A stretch of DNA of 64,000 nt from Limonium bicolor (GCA_023374045.1 CM041781.1:148358982-148422981), one strand, 5' to 3'; positions 36,712 through 48,664 are shown, numbered from the stretch's first letter. Notes: generated by a model not told the origin, from the sequence alone. Numbers and translations are program-made.

Positions 36712-39700
36712 TGAAATACCCCAAACCTTGGTATGTTGTGTAAATGTTAAACTATGGTAATTAAAGGCTAAAAAGTGCCTTAGAAACATAAATGAACCAT
36801 TTAAACCATGGTAAAACACAATAAAACACTAAGACACGGTTTGAGCAAAAACGTGCTCTAAGCTTGGAGTGAACTTGGTTAGGACCCAAAGAGCCTACCA
36901 AGATTTGATAATATTTAATTATGATTTAATAAGCTAATTAAGTCCTTAGGAAACCTTGGTAGACATTGGAACCAAACAAAACATAAATAAATACCTTAAG
37001 GTCAATATGGGCTAAAAGTGCTCTAAGCTTGGGATAAATTTGTATAAGACCTAAAGGTCATACCTATACCTTATAAATATGTTAAGGAGAATTAAATCAA
37101 TTACCAAAGAAAACCAAGCTTGAAAACAAGTTAAAACACAAAATGTGCTTTAAGGAGTCTTAAAGCACATTTTTGAAAAATTGTCTTGTAAATGAGTTTT
37201 GAATGGCTAAATGTCCATCATTACTCTTTAATTAACATGTGTACTATATAGTATCACATTTGGAAGTCTATATCAATGAGAAATCAAAAATTTCACTTCT
37301 ATGTGCCTTGTTTTTGTGAATAGTGATTTTTATAAGCTATTTTGTAACATATGTTATTATAAGTGATTAAATTGACAAATAAAGACTAAAGTACCCTTCT
37401 AACTAAATGGGGGCCGGGTTTTCAAGGTGTGAGTCACCAACTTGTAAAAGAAATCAAATATGTAAAGTAAAGCTTAAAGTAAAGTACTCTTTTGCTTTTT
37501 ACATAAATATCTTAACAAAAGCAAATTTATCTTCATTCTCTCTTTCCTTCTTGTATTCACACGGTTTCTTCATCTTCTCCTTTCCTCCATTTACGATTTG
37601 CTATGGCAACTTCTCTTCTCCATCTTCATTTCCTTGCCAAATCCAACTCCATGCTCCAAATCAAATTCTAAGACCATATTTGTCTTAGTTAGACCAAGCT
37701 CTACACTTCTATCTTTTCAAATCTTCAAGAACTCAATTTTGGTTCCATGGAGATTCACCATTGAAGGAGCTTGAGCTCACCTTTCTACATATTATTACTC
37801 TCCTTTGCTTCTAGGTAAGGAATCTCAAAGAAAAATCAAGTTTCTTCCATGTTTTTACCTTGACCGAAAATGCACATTGATGGTGCTCCTTGTGTGACTT
37901 TGTTCTAGCTTCATTCCAACCTTTCATGGACTAGGTGGAGTCCTCTCTTGATAGATATTCAAACTCTCTTCAAAGATCAAGGTAAAACAACTACATTAAT
38001 GTTTTTGAAACAATGTAAAATTAGGGTTTACAATTAGATGAAGCTTAAAGCTTGAATACTCATTATGATGTTTGTATATTGTTTAGAACTTGACAAGGAA
38101 TCAAATACCTTACCGGTTTTATAAGGAAACAAGAAAGAAGTTTGTTTGGAAAAGAGGTAAACATACTAACCTAATGTGGTATAGTGCCTTAGGAGAAATG
38201 GGCTTATATTGCTTGTTAAAATGATCTAAGGAGTCAAAGGTGAATGACCTAGTGAAATGCTCTCAAGGAGTTTATTAAGGGCATATGTATTGTTGGGTGT
38301 ATTTGCAGGTCAAAGGCATTATTTATGTGGGAAATTTAGTGTTTAAGGTTTATGCAATTTAAGGGCCTAAGAGCCATGTTATTTAAGGCCTAAGTGCCAA
38401 GCAATTTAAGTTATGCACTATATTGTGATGTAGTGCTAAATGTGTGAAGTTTGTGTATAAAAATGTGTTTGATGGATTTTAGGTGTTCTTGAATGAAATA
38501 AGGTAAAAACCTAAGTGTTTGGATGTGAGTATATACAAGAGAAGCTATGGCAAAATTTGGAAAATGTATAAGAGGTTCTAAGTGTTTTAAGTGAGTTTCG
38601 GTGAACTAGGAAGTGTTAAAGGTGAACAAATGTTTTACTTGGGAAGAAAACATGTATTAAGGTGATTTAGAGTGATGCAAGGATTTAGGTGCTATCTTGG
38701 AAGTTCTAGGAATTCAAGGTGTGTTTTGAGAATGTATTTAAGTCTTGGAGAAGTTTGTTTAAGGTTTAGGTAATGTTGGTATCCAAGGAATAAATGATGT
38801 TTAGATAAGGTTTTGAGAAAGGAATTCAAGAAGTTGTGAAAAGAGGATTTGTTTTGTAAGAAAGGATGTTTGGATGATGATGTTTGTGTGGAAGATATGT
38901 CCTGGTATAATGGTTAGAATAGGCATGAAACATCACTTAGAAACCTAAGGAGAAGATACTATAAGTGTTGGAAGCTTTGGAGGAATTTGGTTAAGTGTTT
39001 AAAGACTTGGAAATTGAATGTTTTGCCGTGTCCGAACTTCCGTCCGGACATGGAAGTTCGGACAGGCTCTGTTGGGTAAAGGATTTTCTCACTCTCGAAC
39101 TGTGTCCGAACTTGGGAAGTCCGGACACAAGTTCGACGTGACTGTTTCTATCTGGGATTTACTCTCGAACTGTGTCCGAACTTGGGAAGTCCGGACACAA
39201 GTTCGGACGTGTGTATGGTTTTCAGTATTAGGTCGCGGCTTGCGTCCGAACTTGGAGGTTCGGACACAAGTTCGGACAAGGTGTTGTATGGGCCAAAACA
39301 TTGGTTAAAGGTTATAAAATGATGGGATTGATGGTTAATGATGTTATGAGGTTGTTAAGGACATGTTAGGTGAGTTTTAATGACAATTAAGTGGGTGAAA
39401 AGTTGTAATAAATTGTGAAAGTAAAACAAGTTAAAAAGTGAAGTTATGTAACTAAACTAACGGGGAAAAATTATAAGCATTAGACATTAAATAATCATGC
39501 AACCCCGATGTTAATAAAAGTATATGTAATGATATCAGTTGTTCGAGAATCGCTCGAGGAACATAAGTGGACGTGGTAAAGTGGACTCCGGTGACAGGTA
39601 TGGTTTTCTTGCTACCTGTGTCCTACCGGATTACACCGGCTTGTATGCCAATGTGTTTTTCTGAGTGTTTGCCACCTTGTAAGATTAAAACATGTAATGA

Positions 39701-41248
39701 GTTTATAGTAATTCGTTTATGTGGCGAATTTGGCCTCCGATACCATTTAACCTCAAACATGTGTTAAACCTTAGCTAACCAAATCTAGGAACACATGAGT
39801 GATCGGTATTCGGAGTTAACGGCCCAAACCTTGGGAACGTTCTAACCACGGCTATGTGTGAGTTAGATGGATATTGTTGTTGTATGCAAGTGTGTGAACC
39901 TCCCTGTGTGCTTAACTCGGTTATGATACCGTATGGTGTGTGGATGTGGTAGGCTCCATAATGGATCTCTAACTACTTATTTATAAGTATATATGTACTA
40001 ATGAGGGGGTGAGGAGTCCGGTCATGTTCCGGCCACGCGTGTGATGGACGGGAGTCGATGTCATATCCGGTTCGGCTCTCTTGGTGTATGTATAGGTTGT
40101 ATTCCAATTTGGTTTCGACCTTCCCTTAGCTTATCCAAAGCTAGTTACTGACTCACGTCGGGCCACAGGGGCATACAAATGTTATTTCGGTGTGCTTGGA
40201 TTACTATATCCGACACACCTTGGGTTTAAGTTAACCGTTCGATATAACTGGACGGTAACGAGGTTGGTAACGAGCTTAGCATGAGATTGGCATTAATCTC
40301 TAGGCTCACTATGTATACTAACTATGGTGGAAGGTTCCTTGTGTGAACCGACCTTATGGTGTTTTGTGTTGTTATTGTGCTAGGCAATTTCCCTTGCTAT
40401 GCTATGATATGTATACGTTAGGTGTTTAAAATGAATGTGATGTTATCATGTGTACGCCGAAACAAGAAAGGTTTTGTTATGTTTTGTTATGTAAGGAATG
40501 AGATATGTTGTAGGATATGGAGTGTGTGGATCATGGAAATGAATCCCAGTTTGTGACAAGAGGCGTTTAAGGATAACCCGATTAATGGGTACGTGTCGTT
40601 CATTAAGGAAGTAGCTCCGTTTTAGAGGAGAGCCACTTTATGGTGAAAGGAATCATTGGATGATTTGTTAAGTGTGGATGTGTTAGATATATGCTGAGCC
40701 CTATTGTTGGGTGTATGCAAAGTGTTGTGTGTTCATTGTTTGTATGCATGATTTAAATATAATCAACTGCATGCTAAGACGACAATTAGTTGTGTGTGGC
40801 CCGGTAGCATGTGGGCTGCGGGATTACCATACCAGCAAAGGTGCTGAGCCCCTTGGGGGCCACCCTTTCTCTCCTTTTCTATTTCAGGTACAAGGAGCTG
40901 GAAGCCATTCGAGAGTAGGACGGGGTAGATGTTTATACATGGGTAATCGTTTAAGTTGTATATACATACAATAGGTGTAGTAAGACCGAAACTGTTATCG
41001 GCATCAATTTGTAAATACTCGGTACAGTTGGAAGGCTTTTGTATGTTGGTTGTTGTTAATGGAAAGGGATAATAACGTGTAGGTGCTCGGAAATCTAGTC
41101 CATCAGACCGGTACAATATTTATGTAGTAGCCTTGTTAGCCACGTGGGTGGTTAACGGCGTGTAACACCAACGAGTTAAGTTATTTGATGAGGTGTGTAT
41201 TCCGCTGCAGATTGTCGTTATGTATTTGTTGTTGGATGGGGTGTTACA
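36712..41248 (+). repeat. LTR 5 (3' LTR of the second element)
   Basis: 4.5 kb, TGAAATACCCC to GGGGTGTTACA. Nearly identical to LTR4; differences are scattered substitutions and short indels. Inverted-repeat array 39030-39277, TATAAAAT 39313-39320. Confidence 0.92.
39030..39277 (+). repeat. Inverted-repeat array in LTR 5, four units
   Basis: Same stems and spacers as in LTR4, with one arm shortened by a base (GTTCGACG in unit 2). TATA-like box 36 bp downstream. Confidence 0.88.
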
Positions 41249-41253
41249 TATGG
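41249..41253. other. Target-site duplication, right copy (TATGG)
   Basis: Matches 27383-27387 and closes the second element. Confidence 0.9.
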
Positions 41254-42082
41254 AATTTTGAAAACTAAAGTAGGGGATTTCTTCTATTTAACCCTAAAGA
41301 ATACTATTAAACATTAAATTATTATATATTATTATATAGTATTATGAACTTAATAATAAGATTTATAAGTCAATAAATCTTGGAAAAATTTCTAAACACT
41401 CCAAGTATATTATAAAGATTTTAGAAATAATTGGAACATTAATTTCAATCATTAAAGTCAATATAAAATCATGGAAACCATAAAGCTTCTTAAGCCTTGC
41501 TAGGGTTGAATTTTTGAGAATGGCCAAACCAGCACATGAAACCTATACCAATAAAATGGTTATGTGAAACCAAGAAGATTAATAAAAAGAACGTCAAAAA
41601 TGGATCATCCTAGCCAAAGTTATGATAAAATGAAGTTTAGAGCCAAAATTTTGAAAAATGCTGATGTGGCTTGGTTGTTGACTCACCAGCGCGCCTCGGG
41701 AAACGAGCCACAGCAGTTGGCGATTTTCTTCCCGATTTCCGCTAAGTATCTTAACTTCCATTAGCTTATTGTCCTAACTTGTGACACCGATATCTCTCTC
41801 GTCTTTGAGAATTTTTGAGTGTCGTTTTCTCCATTCTCTTCTCCTACAAATCCTCTTTCCAACCATAACTCATACACAACCTAACTCTTTCTACATCGAC
41901 GGAAAATTCGATCTGAAGTAGCCTCCCTAAAAACGGCAACCCAGAACTCCAGGAAAACGTGATAATCTGTTAAATTCGTCTTGTCATAACTTCTTCGTCT
42001 CTCAGTCAAAATTCGTGTTCTTTAGCTTGTTATGTAGATCTCTAATTCCTCTACAACTCTTATGTTTACACCCAAGGCTAAT
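41254..42082. other. Unclassified sequence between elements
   Basis: About 830 bp. The first part is AT-rich and resembles the left side of the second element's target (diverged repeat of 27302-27345). The rest is more GC-balanced and pyrimidine-rich, with no frame longer than 66 codons and no recognisable domain. Its style (short questions of TTCTTCGTCT-type leader DNA) resembles other LTR leaders, so it may be a fragment of another retrotransposon. Confidence 0.4.
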
Positions 42083-43029
42083 TGAAATACCCCAAACCTT
42101 TATATGTTGTTTAAATACTAAAATATGGTATAATAAGGCTAATATAATAAGGCTAAAAAGTGCCTTAGAAACATTAGTGAACAATTTAAACCATAGTAAA
42201 CACAATTAAATACCTTAAAGTCAACATGGGCGAAAATGTGCTCTAAGCTTGGGATGATCTCGGTTAAGACTTGATAAGCTTACCAAGACCTTATTTACAT
42301 GTTAATGGACATATTAAACCAATTACCAAAGAAAACCAAGCTTGAAAACAAGTTAAAACACAAAATGTGCTTTAAGGAGTCTTAAAGAACATTTTTGAAA
42401 AATTGTCTTGTAAATGGGTTTTTGAATGGCTAATGTCCATCATTACTCTTAATTAACATGTTACTACTAAGTATCACATTAGGAAGTCTAAATCAATGGG
42501 AAATCAAAATTTCACAATTATGTGCCTTGGTTAGTGAATAGTAACCAAATTGTACTAGTTTATAGCATAAGTCAAATAAGTAATTTAATTGGTCAACAAA
42601 GACCAAATACCCCTAAGTACTTCAAGGGGCCGGTTTTTTTATAAGTGATGAGTCATCCCCCTTGTTGGTTTGATAAGAAAGAAAAAAAATTGATAAAGTA
42701 AAGTACTATTTACTTTATGTTAAATATCTTAATAAGCTAGTTTTCCCCTCATTCTCTTCATTCTCTTTGTTCCCACCGTCTCCAACCTCTCTTCTACCTT
42801 CTCCATCGGTTTTGCTACAGCACCACACACACCACCATCTTCCATTGCCATTTTCTTTTAGCTCCATATACCAAATCAAATTCTAAGACCACCATTCTTC
42901 TAGTCTAATCAAGCTCTTCAACCTTGTCTTCTCAAATCTTCAAGACCACCATTTCGGTGCCATAGGGATCCACCATTGATGGAGCTTGAGCTTATATTTT
43001 TATGCCTTGTTGATCACCTTTCCTTCAAG

Positions 43030-43538
43030 GTAAGGAAAAACCAAGAAAAACAACATTTCCTCTCATTTTTGTCTTGACCGAAAACTACCTCTTCATGGTG
43101 TTTTCTTTTGCTTTGTTTTAGCTTCATTCTAATCTTCAAAGGGCTTGATGGAGTCCTCTCTTGCTACTTATTCAAAATCTCTTCCATTACCAAGGTAAAA
43201 CAATCATCTTAATGTTTTAAGACAATATGTAAATTAGGGTTTATAAATGAGCTTAAGCATGAAGCTTGAATGCTCATTGCCTGTTGTATTGATGTGTGTG
43301 TTGAACAAGAAATCAGGAATAGCCTTGCCCATTTTAATCAAGCTAGAGCAAGGAAAAAACAAGTGTGGAAGTTGTGAAGGAAAAAGGTAATGAGATATCT
43401 CAATGTAGTTTAAATGCCTTAGGAAAAATGAGCTTGATTTGCCTAATAAAATACCTAAGGAGCCAATGGTAAATTAGCTAGTAAATTATCCACAAGGAGA
43501 TTATTAAAGGACATATATGATGTTGAGTGTAATTACAG
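43030..43538 (+). other. Splice-like cassette inside LTR 6
   Basis: Intron 1 is 43030-43121 (AAG|GTAAGG ... TTGTTTTAG|C), exon 2 is 43122-43194 (73 nt), and intron 2 is 43195-43538 (AAG|GTAAAA ... AATTACAG|GTC). This is the third family to keep these signals at the same spacing. Confidence 0.5.
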
Positions 43539-44360
43539 GTCGAAGGCAATATATATGTGGAAATTCAGTGTTTATGGTTTATGTAATTTAAGGGCCTAAG
43601 TGCCAAGCAAGTTAAATTATGCACTATATTGTAATGTAGTGTAGTTTAAGGTTTAGTTTTGTGTGGAGAACATTCTTGTGTGAATAAATGTTCTTGGATG
43701 TTTAAAGGTGAAAACGATGTGTTTTGGTGTAACAATGTGCTAGTGAAACCCATGTCAAAATTTGGTTTATGTTCAAGAAGTTCAAGGTGTTTAGACTAGG
43801 TTTGATGAACTAAGAATGACTAAGTATTCTATTGGTGAAAGGAAATAAACTAAGGTGTTCTTGAGTGTTAAAAATGACTTAGGCATTATCTTGGAGGGTT
43901 TAGGAATAAAATGAGTGTTTTGGGATGCACCAAAGACATGGAGAAATTGTGTTTAGGATTTATGAAAATACTGGTAAACAAGGAGAAAAATAATGTCTTG
44001 TAAGGAGGAGATATAAACTTGTGGAGAAAATTCAAGTAGTTGTATAAAAGGAATTTTGGATGGTGAAAGATGCTTGGGAGATGATGTTGTTGGTGATGAG
44101 GAAACATCTTGGGATAGTTGCTATCATAGGTAAGAAACACCACTTAGAAATCTAAGGAAAAACATTATAGTGTAAAAGATTTTTGTAAGAGATTTGTATA
44201 ATGGTCGAGATGGTTTTGGTGAATGATTTAAGGGGTGTAGTGCATGGCTAAAGGTGTGTTTGAAGTGCCAAAGGGTGTTAGAACATACTAGGAGGTTTGA
44301 GGAAAAGTTGGGAGAAGATTTGACAAGTTTTGGACATGTTCTATTGTCGACAGACCCAGG

Positions 44361-44606
44361 GGACCGACCCTGGCTGGGTCGGTCGGTCCCTGTTAAACCA
44401 CCTGTAAGTGTTCTGGAATCGACCGACCCAAGGGGTTGGGTCGGTCGGTGGGTCGGACAGGCTAAAATTGAAGGACAAATTAGTTTCTGGAATGGACCGA
44501 CCCAGAGGGCTATGGGTCGGTCGGAATAGTGTTGGGTCGGTCGGGCAAAAATCAGAGAACCCAAATGTTACTGGAAGGGACCGACCAAAGTGGTTGGGTC
44601 GGTCGG
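44361..44606 (+). repeat. Inverted-repeat array in LTR 6
   Basis: Four units with left arms GACCGACC at about 44362, 44421, 44495 and 44579, each paired with a GGTCGGTC arm. Spacing is about 60-84 bp. Three spacers preceding a unit contain CTGGAA. TATAAAAA at 44616 follows within 10 bp. Confidence 0.88.
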
Positions 44607-44615
44607 CCCAAAACC

Positions 44616-44623
44616 TATAAAAA
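44616..44623 (+). promoter_or_regulatory. TATA-like box in LTR 6
   Basis: TATAAAAA 10 bp past the array, the same order as in the other LTR families. Confidence 0.4.
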
Positions 44624-46133
44624 AAACAAACAAAGTATGGCTTAAGTAGTTAACCCTAGGGGGTACAATGAAGGTAATCAAGGGTAAGTTTAAGCATTAA
44701 AACATGTCATATAATCATGTAAAAATGCTTAGTAAACCGGAATTTAAATAAGTTAATTAACCGACATTATTAATCATGTTTAGGAATTACGTATGGCGGG
44801 ACTCGTACGCAGCAAGGACCAAGGTATGGTTTTCTTGCAGTCTGTTGCCTATCGGTTTACACCGGCTTGTGTGTTGTTTGTTGTTCTGTGTGTCTATGAC
44901 TGTATAAGATTAAACCATGAAATGAGTTTAAGGTCGTTGTGTTATTATGGCGTGTGCGTACCGATACCGGTAACCTTGAAATGCGTACTAATTGCTAGCT
45001 AACCAGTGTTAGGGCAACGCACGAGAACGGTATACAGTTGTAACGTTTCCAACCTAAGGAGTGTTCTAACCACGGCTATGTATGAACTGGATGTGGTTTG
45101 CATTAACGACTTATATCTCATTTCCCCTTATGTGTCTAACTAGACCTATATTCCTATCGTGAATTGTTGTGTCAAGTCCCGACAATGGGACTTCTAACAA
45201 GTGTACTGGGGGATGAGGAATCCGGTTGTCCGGTCGCGCGTGTATGTACAAGAGTAGATATCTGTATCAGATTCGACTCTCCTAATGTTATGGTTGTTCT
45301 CCTTCTTGGCGTACGATCTCCCGCTAGCTTCCTCCAAAGCTTACCTATTCTAACTGATGATCGGTCTAGGGGGAAATATGTGTGGTGTGTTCGGGTCACT
45401 ATATCCGATCCATCTTTGAGTTAAGTTACTCGTTCGACTAACAGAACGGTAACGAGTTTGTGTAACAAGCTTAACATGAGGGTGGAACCATTCTCTAGGC
45501 TTATAATGTTGACTAACCATCTTGGTTTGTTTTCTAAGTGAAATGTCTTCACTATGTATGTGTTGATGTGCTATGCAATATTTCTTGCTATGCTATATAT
45601 ATGTTGTATGTTAAAAATCAATGCCATGTTATCGTGGCAAATAGTTGCGCGTATCCCGGTAGCCGATGGGCTGCGCGTTAACCGTACTAGCCATGGGTTG
45701 CTGACCCCCTTTGGGGGCTCCATATTTACTTGTAGGATGATGATCGAAGAAGCGGAATGGCTTTAGACCTTAGGCTAGGAAATACTTTTGGTACATTTTG
45801 GGTATTGGGCCCGGGATGCGCCTGTGCTCTCGTGGCATTATATTTTGGTTCCGATGTTGTTACAGTGGCGGTATATTGACAGTGACAGTTTACAGTGGCA
45901 GTTGCAGTGATGGTTTGTAATTAATTACTCGGTAATGTTGATTATGTATTAATGGTTATTAGTTCTATGCTCGGGAGTCTGATCATCAGACCAGTACAAA
46001 TTTGTATGTATTCTGCCTAGTTAGCCTTGTGGGTGGCTAACGGCGTGCAACACCAACCCATTTAGTTATTGTTTAGTCGTTTAATTCCGCTACAATTTCG
46101 GTTATTTGTTAGGTACGTAGTAGGGGTGTTACA

Positions 46134-46331
46134 AAAAGTGGTATCAGAGCGAAGTATCGCTCTGATGACTAGAATATCAAGCTTAGGAACATACCGAGTT
46201 AGGAAACCTAACCACAGTTACCTAAGTGAGCAGTTATGGGAAGATTAACCACTAACTAAGTGTGGAGATGCCTTATTGTCGGGAAGATGTTACAACCGTT
46301 GGACCGATAAGTTTGTAAGCATAATACTAAT
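46134..46331 (+). mobile_element. Truncated internal region of the LTR 6 element
   Basis: Begins with the primer site and hairpin (46139-46166). Similarity to the other internal regions fades after about 70 bp. It is cut off at 46332 by the Athila-like LTR. The five bases before that point (CTAAT, 46327-46331) equal the five bases before LTR6 (42078-42082). Confidence 0.7.
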
Positions 46332-46577
46332 TGATAAGTCGGGAATTTATCTATCTTTATGGGGTTTATTTGTGTTTAATTCATCCTCATCTGTTAATAA
46401 ATGCCCGTCTTATGGTTAGTTTTATAATTTTATTTGCAATTGTCTTCTATGATGGGTTTATGTGTTATTTCAGGCGAAAATCTCAAGAAAACGCATTCCC
46501 GATCATTGCAATGTATTTTGGACGGTCAAACATTTTGAACAGAGTGAAGACTTGCATGAATTCTCAATTTTAGGATG

Positions 46578-46831
46578 GGTCCGGGACCTTGCAGATACCC
46601 TAAGTCCCGGACCATCCATTGGAGTTACTCTCGAACTGATTTGGAGTCTGGTCCGGGACTTGTTACAAACCCTAAGTCCTGGACCATCCAATGGCACTAC
46701 TCTCGACCAATTTTCAATGACCGGTCTGGGACTTGATACGTATCTTAAGTCCCAGACCACACCTGGAGACAAACTCTCGGCGTGTTTCAGAGACTGGTCC
46801 GGGACTTCATACTTGGACCAAGTCCCGGACC
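46578..46831 (+). repeat. Inverted-repeat array in the Athila-like LTR, four units
   Basis: Units start at 46578, 46650, 46723 and 46796 (72-73 bp period). Arms are GGTCCGGGACTT / AAGTCCCGGACC, the same stem as in LTRs 1-3. Unit 3 has GGTCTGGGACTT / AAGTCCCAGACC, a compensated pair. Spacers contain ACTCTCG. A continuous 137-codon frame runs across the array (46462-46875) but is a by-product of the repeats. Confidence 0.92.
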
Positions 46832-46893
46832 AATTAGATAAAACGCAGCCAGAGTGCGTGGAAGAAGAGAATTAAAGATATATTTTTGTTTGT

Positions 46894-46901
46894 TATAAAA
46901 G
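46894..46901 (+). promoter_or_regulatory. TATA box of the Athila-like LTR
   Basis: TATAAAAG followed by GGGAGTC, 62 bp past the array. Good match to a plant core promoter and in the expected place within an LTR. Confidence 0.6.
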
Positions 46902-47850
46902 GGGAGTCTGGCCAACGTGAGAAGATATGCTAAATACCACAGATCTTAGTTTTACACAGAAGATAAGAGAGAAAGAGAAAAGGCTGAGTCTTTGGGAGTT
47001 CTTGGAGGCTATCAGAGAGAAGACTAAGGCAAGAACGACAGAGAATCCACGACGGCTGTTGACATTAGAGTTCCTTTTTGTTCTTGTTTCCCTGAGTCTT
47101 TATTATTAAACTTGTGCACTGTCATTATGAATATGTCTGAGTAGTCTCTCTTAGATTTCGGTTGCTATGTATCCCTGAATTTACTATTCCTATTCCTTTG
47201 TGATTTAATACAATTTGATTGAGTAAAGTTATTTTCCTTGCTTAATTTCTTTAATCGTTATAATTTGGCCAATTATAAAGATTAATATTTTGTTTGCTTA
47301 TATGTGACGACTGCTGCGGCTTTCAATTTAATTCAGGAAAATAACCGGTTAGTTTAGAGACGGTAATTCCTCTAATTGCTAATTGACCGATAATCTAGGT
47401 TGTTCTTAAGGCGGTTAGTAAACAGTGGGTTCGTAACGAGAGTTAGAATTCGGTCTTTGCTAACTAGAATTTGCTAAGCGGGAGACCGAAGGTGAATTAT
47501 CTTGGTTCTAGGGTTTTATTCAGAATTGTCTTGGAAATCGCTTAGGGATAGGAATTTCAGATTTAGGGAGATATAGTAAGCCGGGATCTCTTCCCCAAAC
47601 CAGTTTCATAACAATTATTTTCTTGCTATTTACTGTTTTACAATATGTTTACAGTTTTTAATTCTCAACTAATCAAAACCCCCAATTTCATGTTTTTATT
47701 TGTTATTTAGTCTTTTTATTTCCTTTCCGGTTAGTAAAGATTTAAACTAGACATCGTCTCCTCTGGTTTGATACTTTGGGAATACTCTCTATTAAAACTT
47801 GCTAGAATTGACCTGTACACTTGCTGTTAGGTTCTACCCCAACAATTTTT

Positions 47851-47867
47851 TGGCGCCGTTGCCGGGG
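47851..47867 (+). promoter_or_regulatory. Primer binding site, tRNA-Asp type
   Basis: TGGCGCCGTTGCCGGGG is the standard Athila primer site, complementary to the 3' end of tRNA-Asp. Confidence 0.88.
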
Positions 47868-47894
47868 AGAACCTAACGGCAAGTTCTGGCCAGG

Positions 47895-48664
47895 ATGAAT
47901 GATTTCATCACAGTTAACACGAAGAAATTTAATGAGCTGGAAGCCTTCAATCAGGAGCAGAGGACCTTCAATAATGATCAAAGGACATTCAATAGGAACA
48001 TCGAGACTCAGCTATCTCAGATATCTCAACAGTTGGCTCAGGGTCCTTTAGGCTCCTTGCCTAGTCAGTCCGAGCAGAATCCGAGAGAGCACGCCAAGGA
48101 AATCACATTGAGGAGTGGTACGCAGCTTGACCCGGTGGTCCCTGAAGTGAGGCTCCTCTTCCTAATGTAGAGCAGAATGATGGAACTGCACCAGCAGGTT
48201 CTCAGGAGGAACCAGCTAAAGAGGAGGTGACGATTAGCAAGACTACTATGACTCCATCACCTCCACGTCGCGCAGTTGTTGAAGCGCCAGTTCCTTTTCC
48301 AAACCGGTTGAAGAAGAGAGACTTGGATGAGCAGTTTGGTAAGTTTTTAACTATCTTTAAGAAACTAACCATTAACATCCCTTTTTCTGAAGCTTTAAAG
48401 CAGATGCCGATTTACGCGAAGTTCATGAAGGACATCCTGTCCAACAGACGATCCTTAGTGGAGAAGGATACCGTGCAGCTTACCGAGAGCGTTTCAGCTG
48501 TTCTTTCGAAGAAGCTTCCACCTAAGCTTGATGATCCAGGTACTCCAGTCATACCTTGCGCGATAGGTAATGTGAATTGTGGTAAGGGTTTATGCGATTT
48601 AGGAGCGAGTATCAATTTAAAGCCTTTATCCATGTATTTAAAGCTTGGTTTAGGAGAATGTGAA
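47895..48664 (+). pseudogene. Athila-like gag-protease remnant
   Basis: ATG at 47895 opens a frame with late-gag motifs (RNIETQLSQISQQLAQGPLG, then EITLRSG). It shifts frame near 48145 and continues from about 48227 with PFPNRLKKRDLDEQFGKFL, EALKQMPIYAKFMKDIL, KLPPKLDDPG and the aspartic protease motif CDLGASINL. In full Athila elements a long gag N-terminal part lies between the primer site and the TLRSG region. Here it is missing, so the primer site sits about 27 bases before late gag. The frame ends inside protease. Not functional: a large deletion, a frameshift and truncation. Confidence 0.82.

Larger units (their letters stand above)
27388..41248 (+). mobile_element. LARD-like LTR retrotransposon, second family
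   Basis: LTR4 (27388-31913), internal region (31914-36711) and LTR5 (36712-41248), bounded by TATGG. It is related to the first element throughout: same LTR termini, primer site, splice cassette, 20-bp palindrome, double polypurine tract. It differs in the inverted-repeat array stems and lacks the 804-bp LTR-like insert and the TTATG run. The two LTRs are very similar, suggesting a younger insertion than the compound element. There is no gag-pol, so it would need enzymes in trans. Confidence 0.88.
42083..46133 (+). repeat. LTR 6, third related family
   Basis: 4.05 kb, TGAAATACCCC to GGGGTGTTACA, with primer site TGGTATCAGAGC at 46139-46150 in the same hairpin. It shares the splice cassette (43030-43538), the GC hairpin ACCCCCTTTGGGGGC (45704-45718) and a U5 hairpin (46020-46041) with LTRs 1-5, but is clearly more divergent and has its own inverted-repeat stems. 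Only about 200 bp of internal DNA follows before an Athila-like LTR, and no matching 3' LTR is in the window. Confidence 0.88.
46332..47844 (+). repeat. Athila-like LTR
   Basis: About 1.5 kb, starting TGATAAGTCGGG and ending CTACCCCAACA six bases before the primer site. The 5' boundary is inferred from the terminal TG and the loss of LARD-type sequence; no second LTR is available to confirm it. It holds a four-unit inverted-repeat array and a TATA box. Confidence 0.7.
46332..48664 (+). mobile_element. Athila-like Ty3/gypsy remnant, 5' part
   Basis: An LTR (46332-47844), a tRNA-Asp-type primer site and a shortened gag-protease frame. The lineage is inferred from the primer site TGGCGCCGTTGCCGGGG and from gag-protease motifs (TLRSG, LDEQFGKFL, EALKQMPIYAKFMKDIL, CDLGASINL). 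RT, integrase and the 3' LTR are absent from the window. The element stops where minus-strand LTR fragments begin at 48665. Confidence 0.82.

Noticed and set aside
46578..46831. CRISPR-like appearance (regular palindromic repeats with spacers)
   Set aside because: The sequence is plant nuclear DNA inside an LTR, the spacers resemble one another, and no cas-like genes exist nearby.
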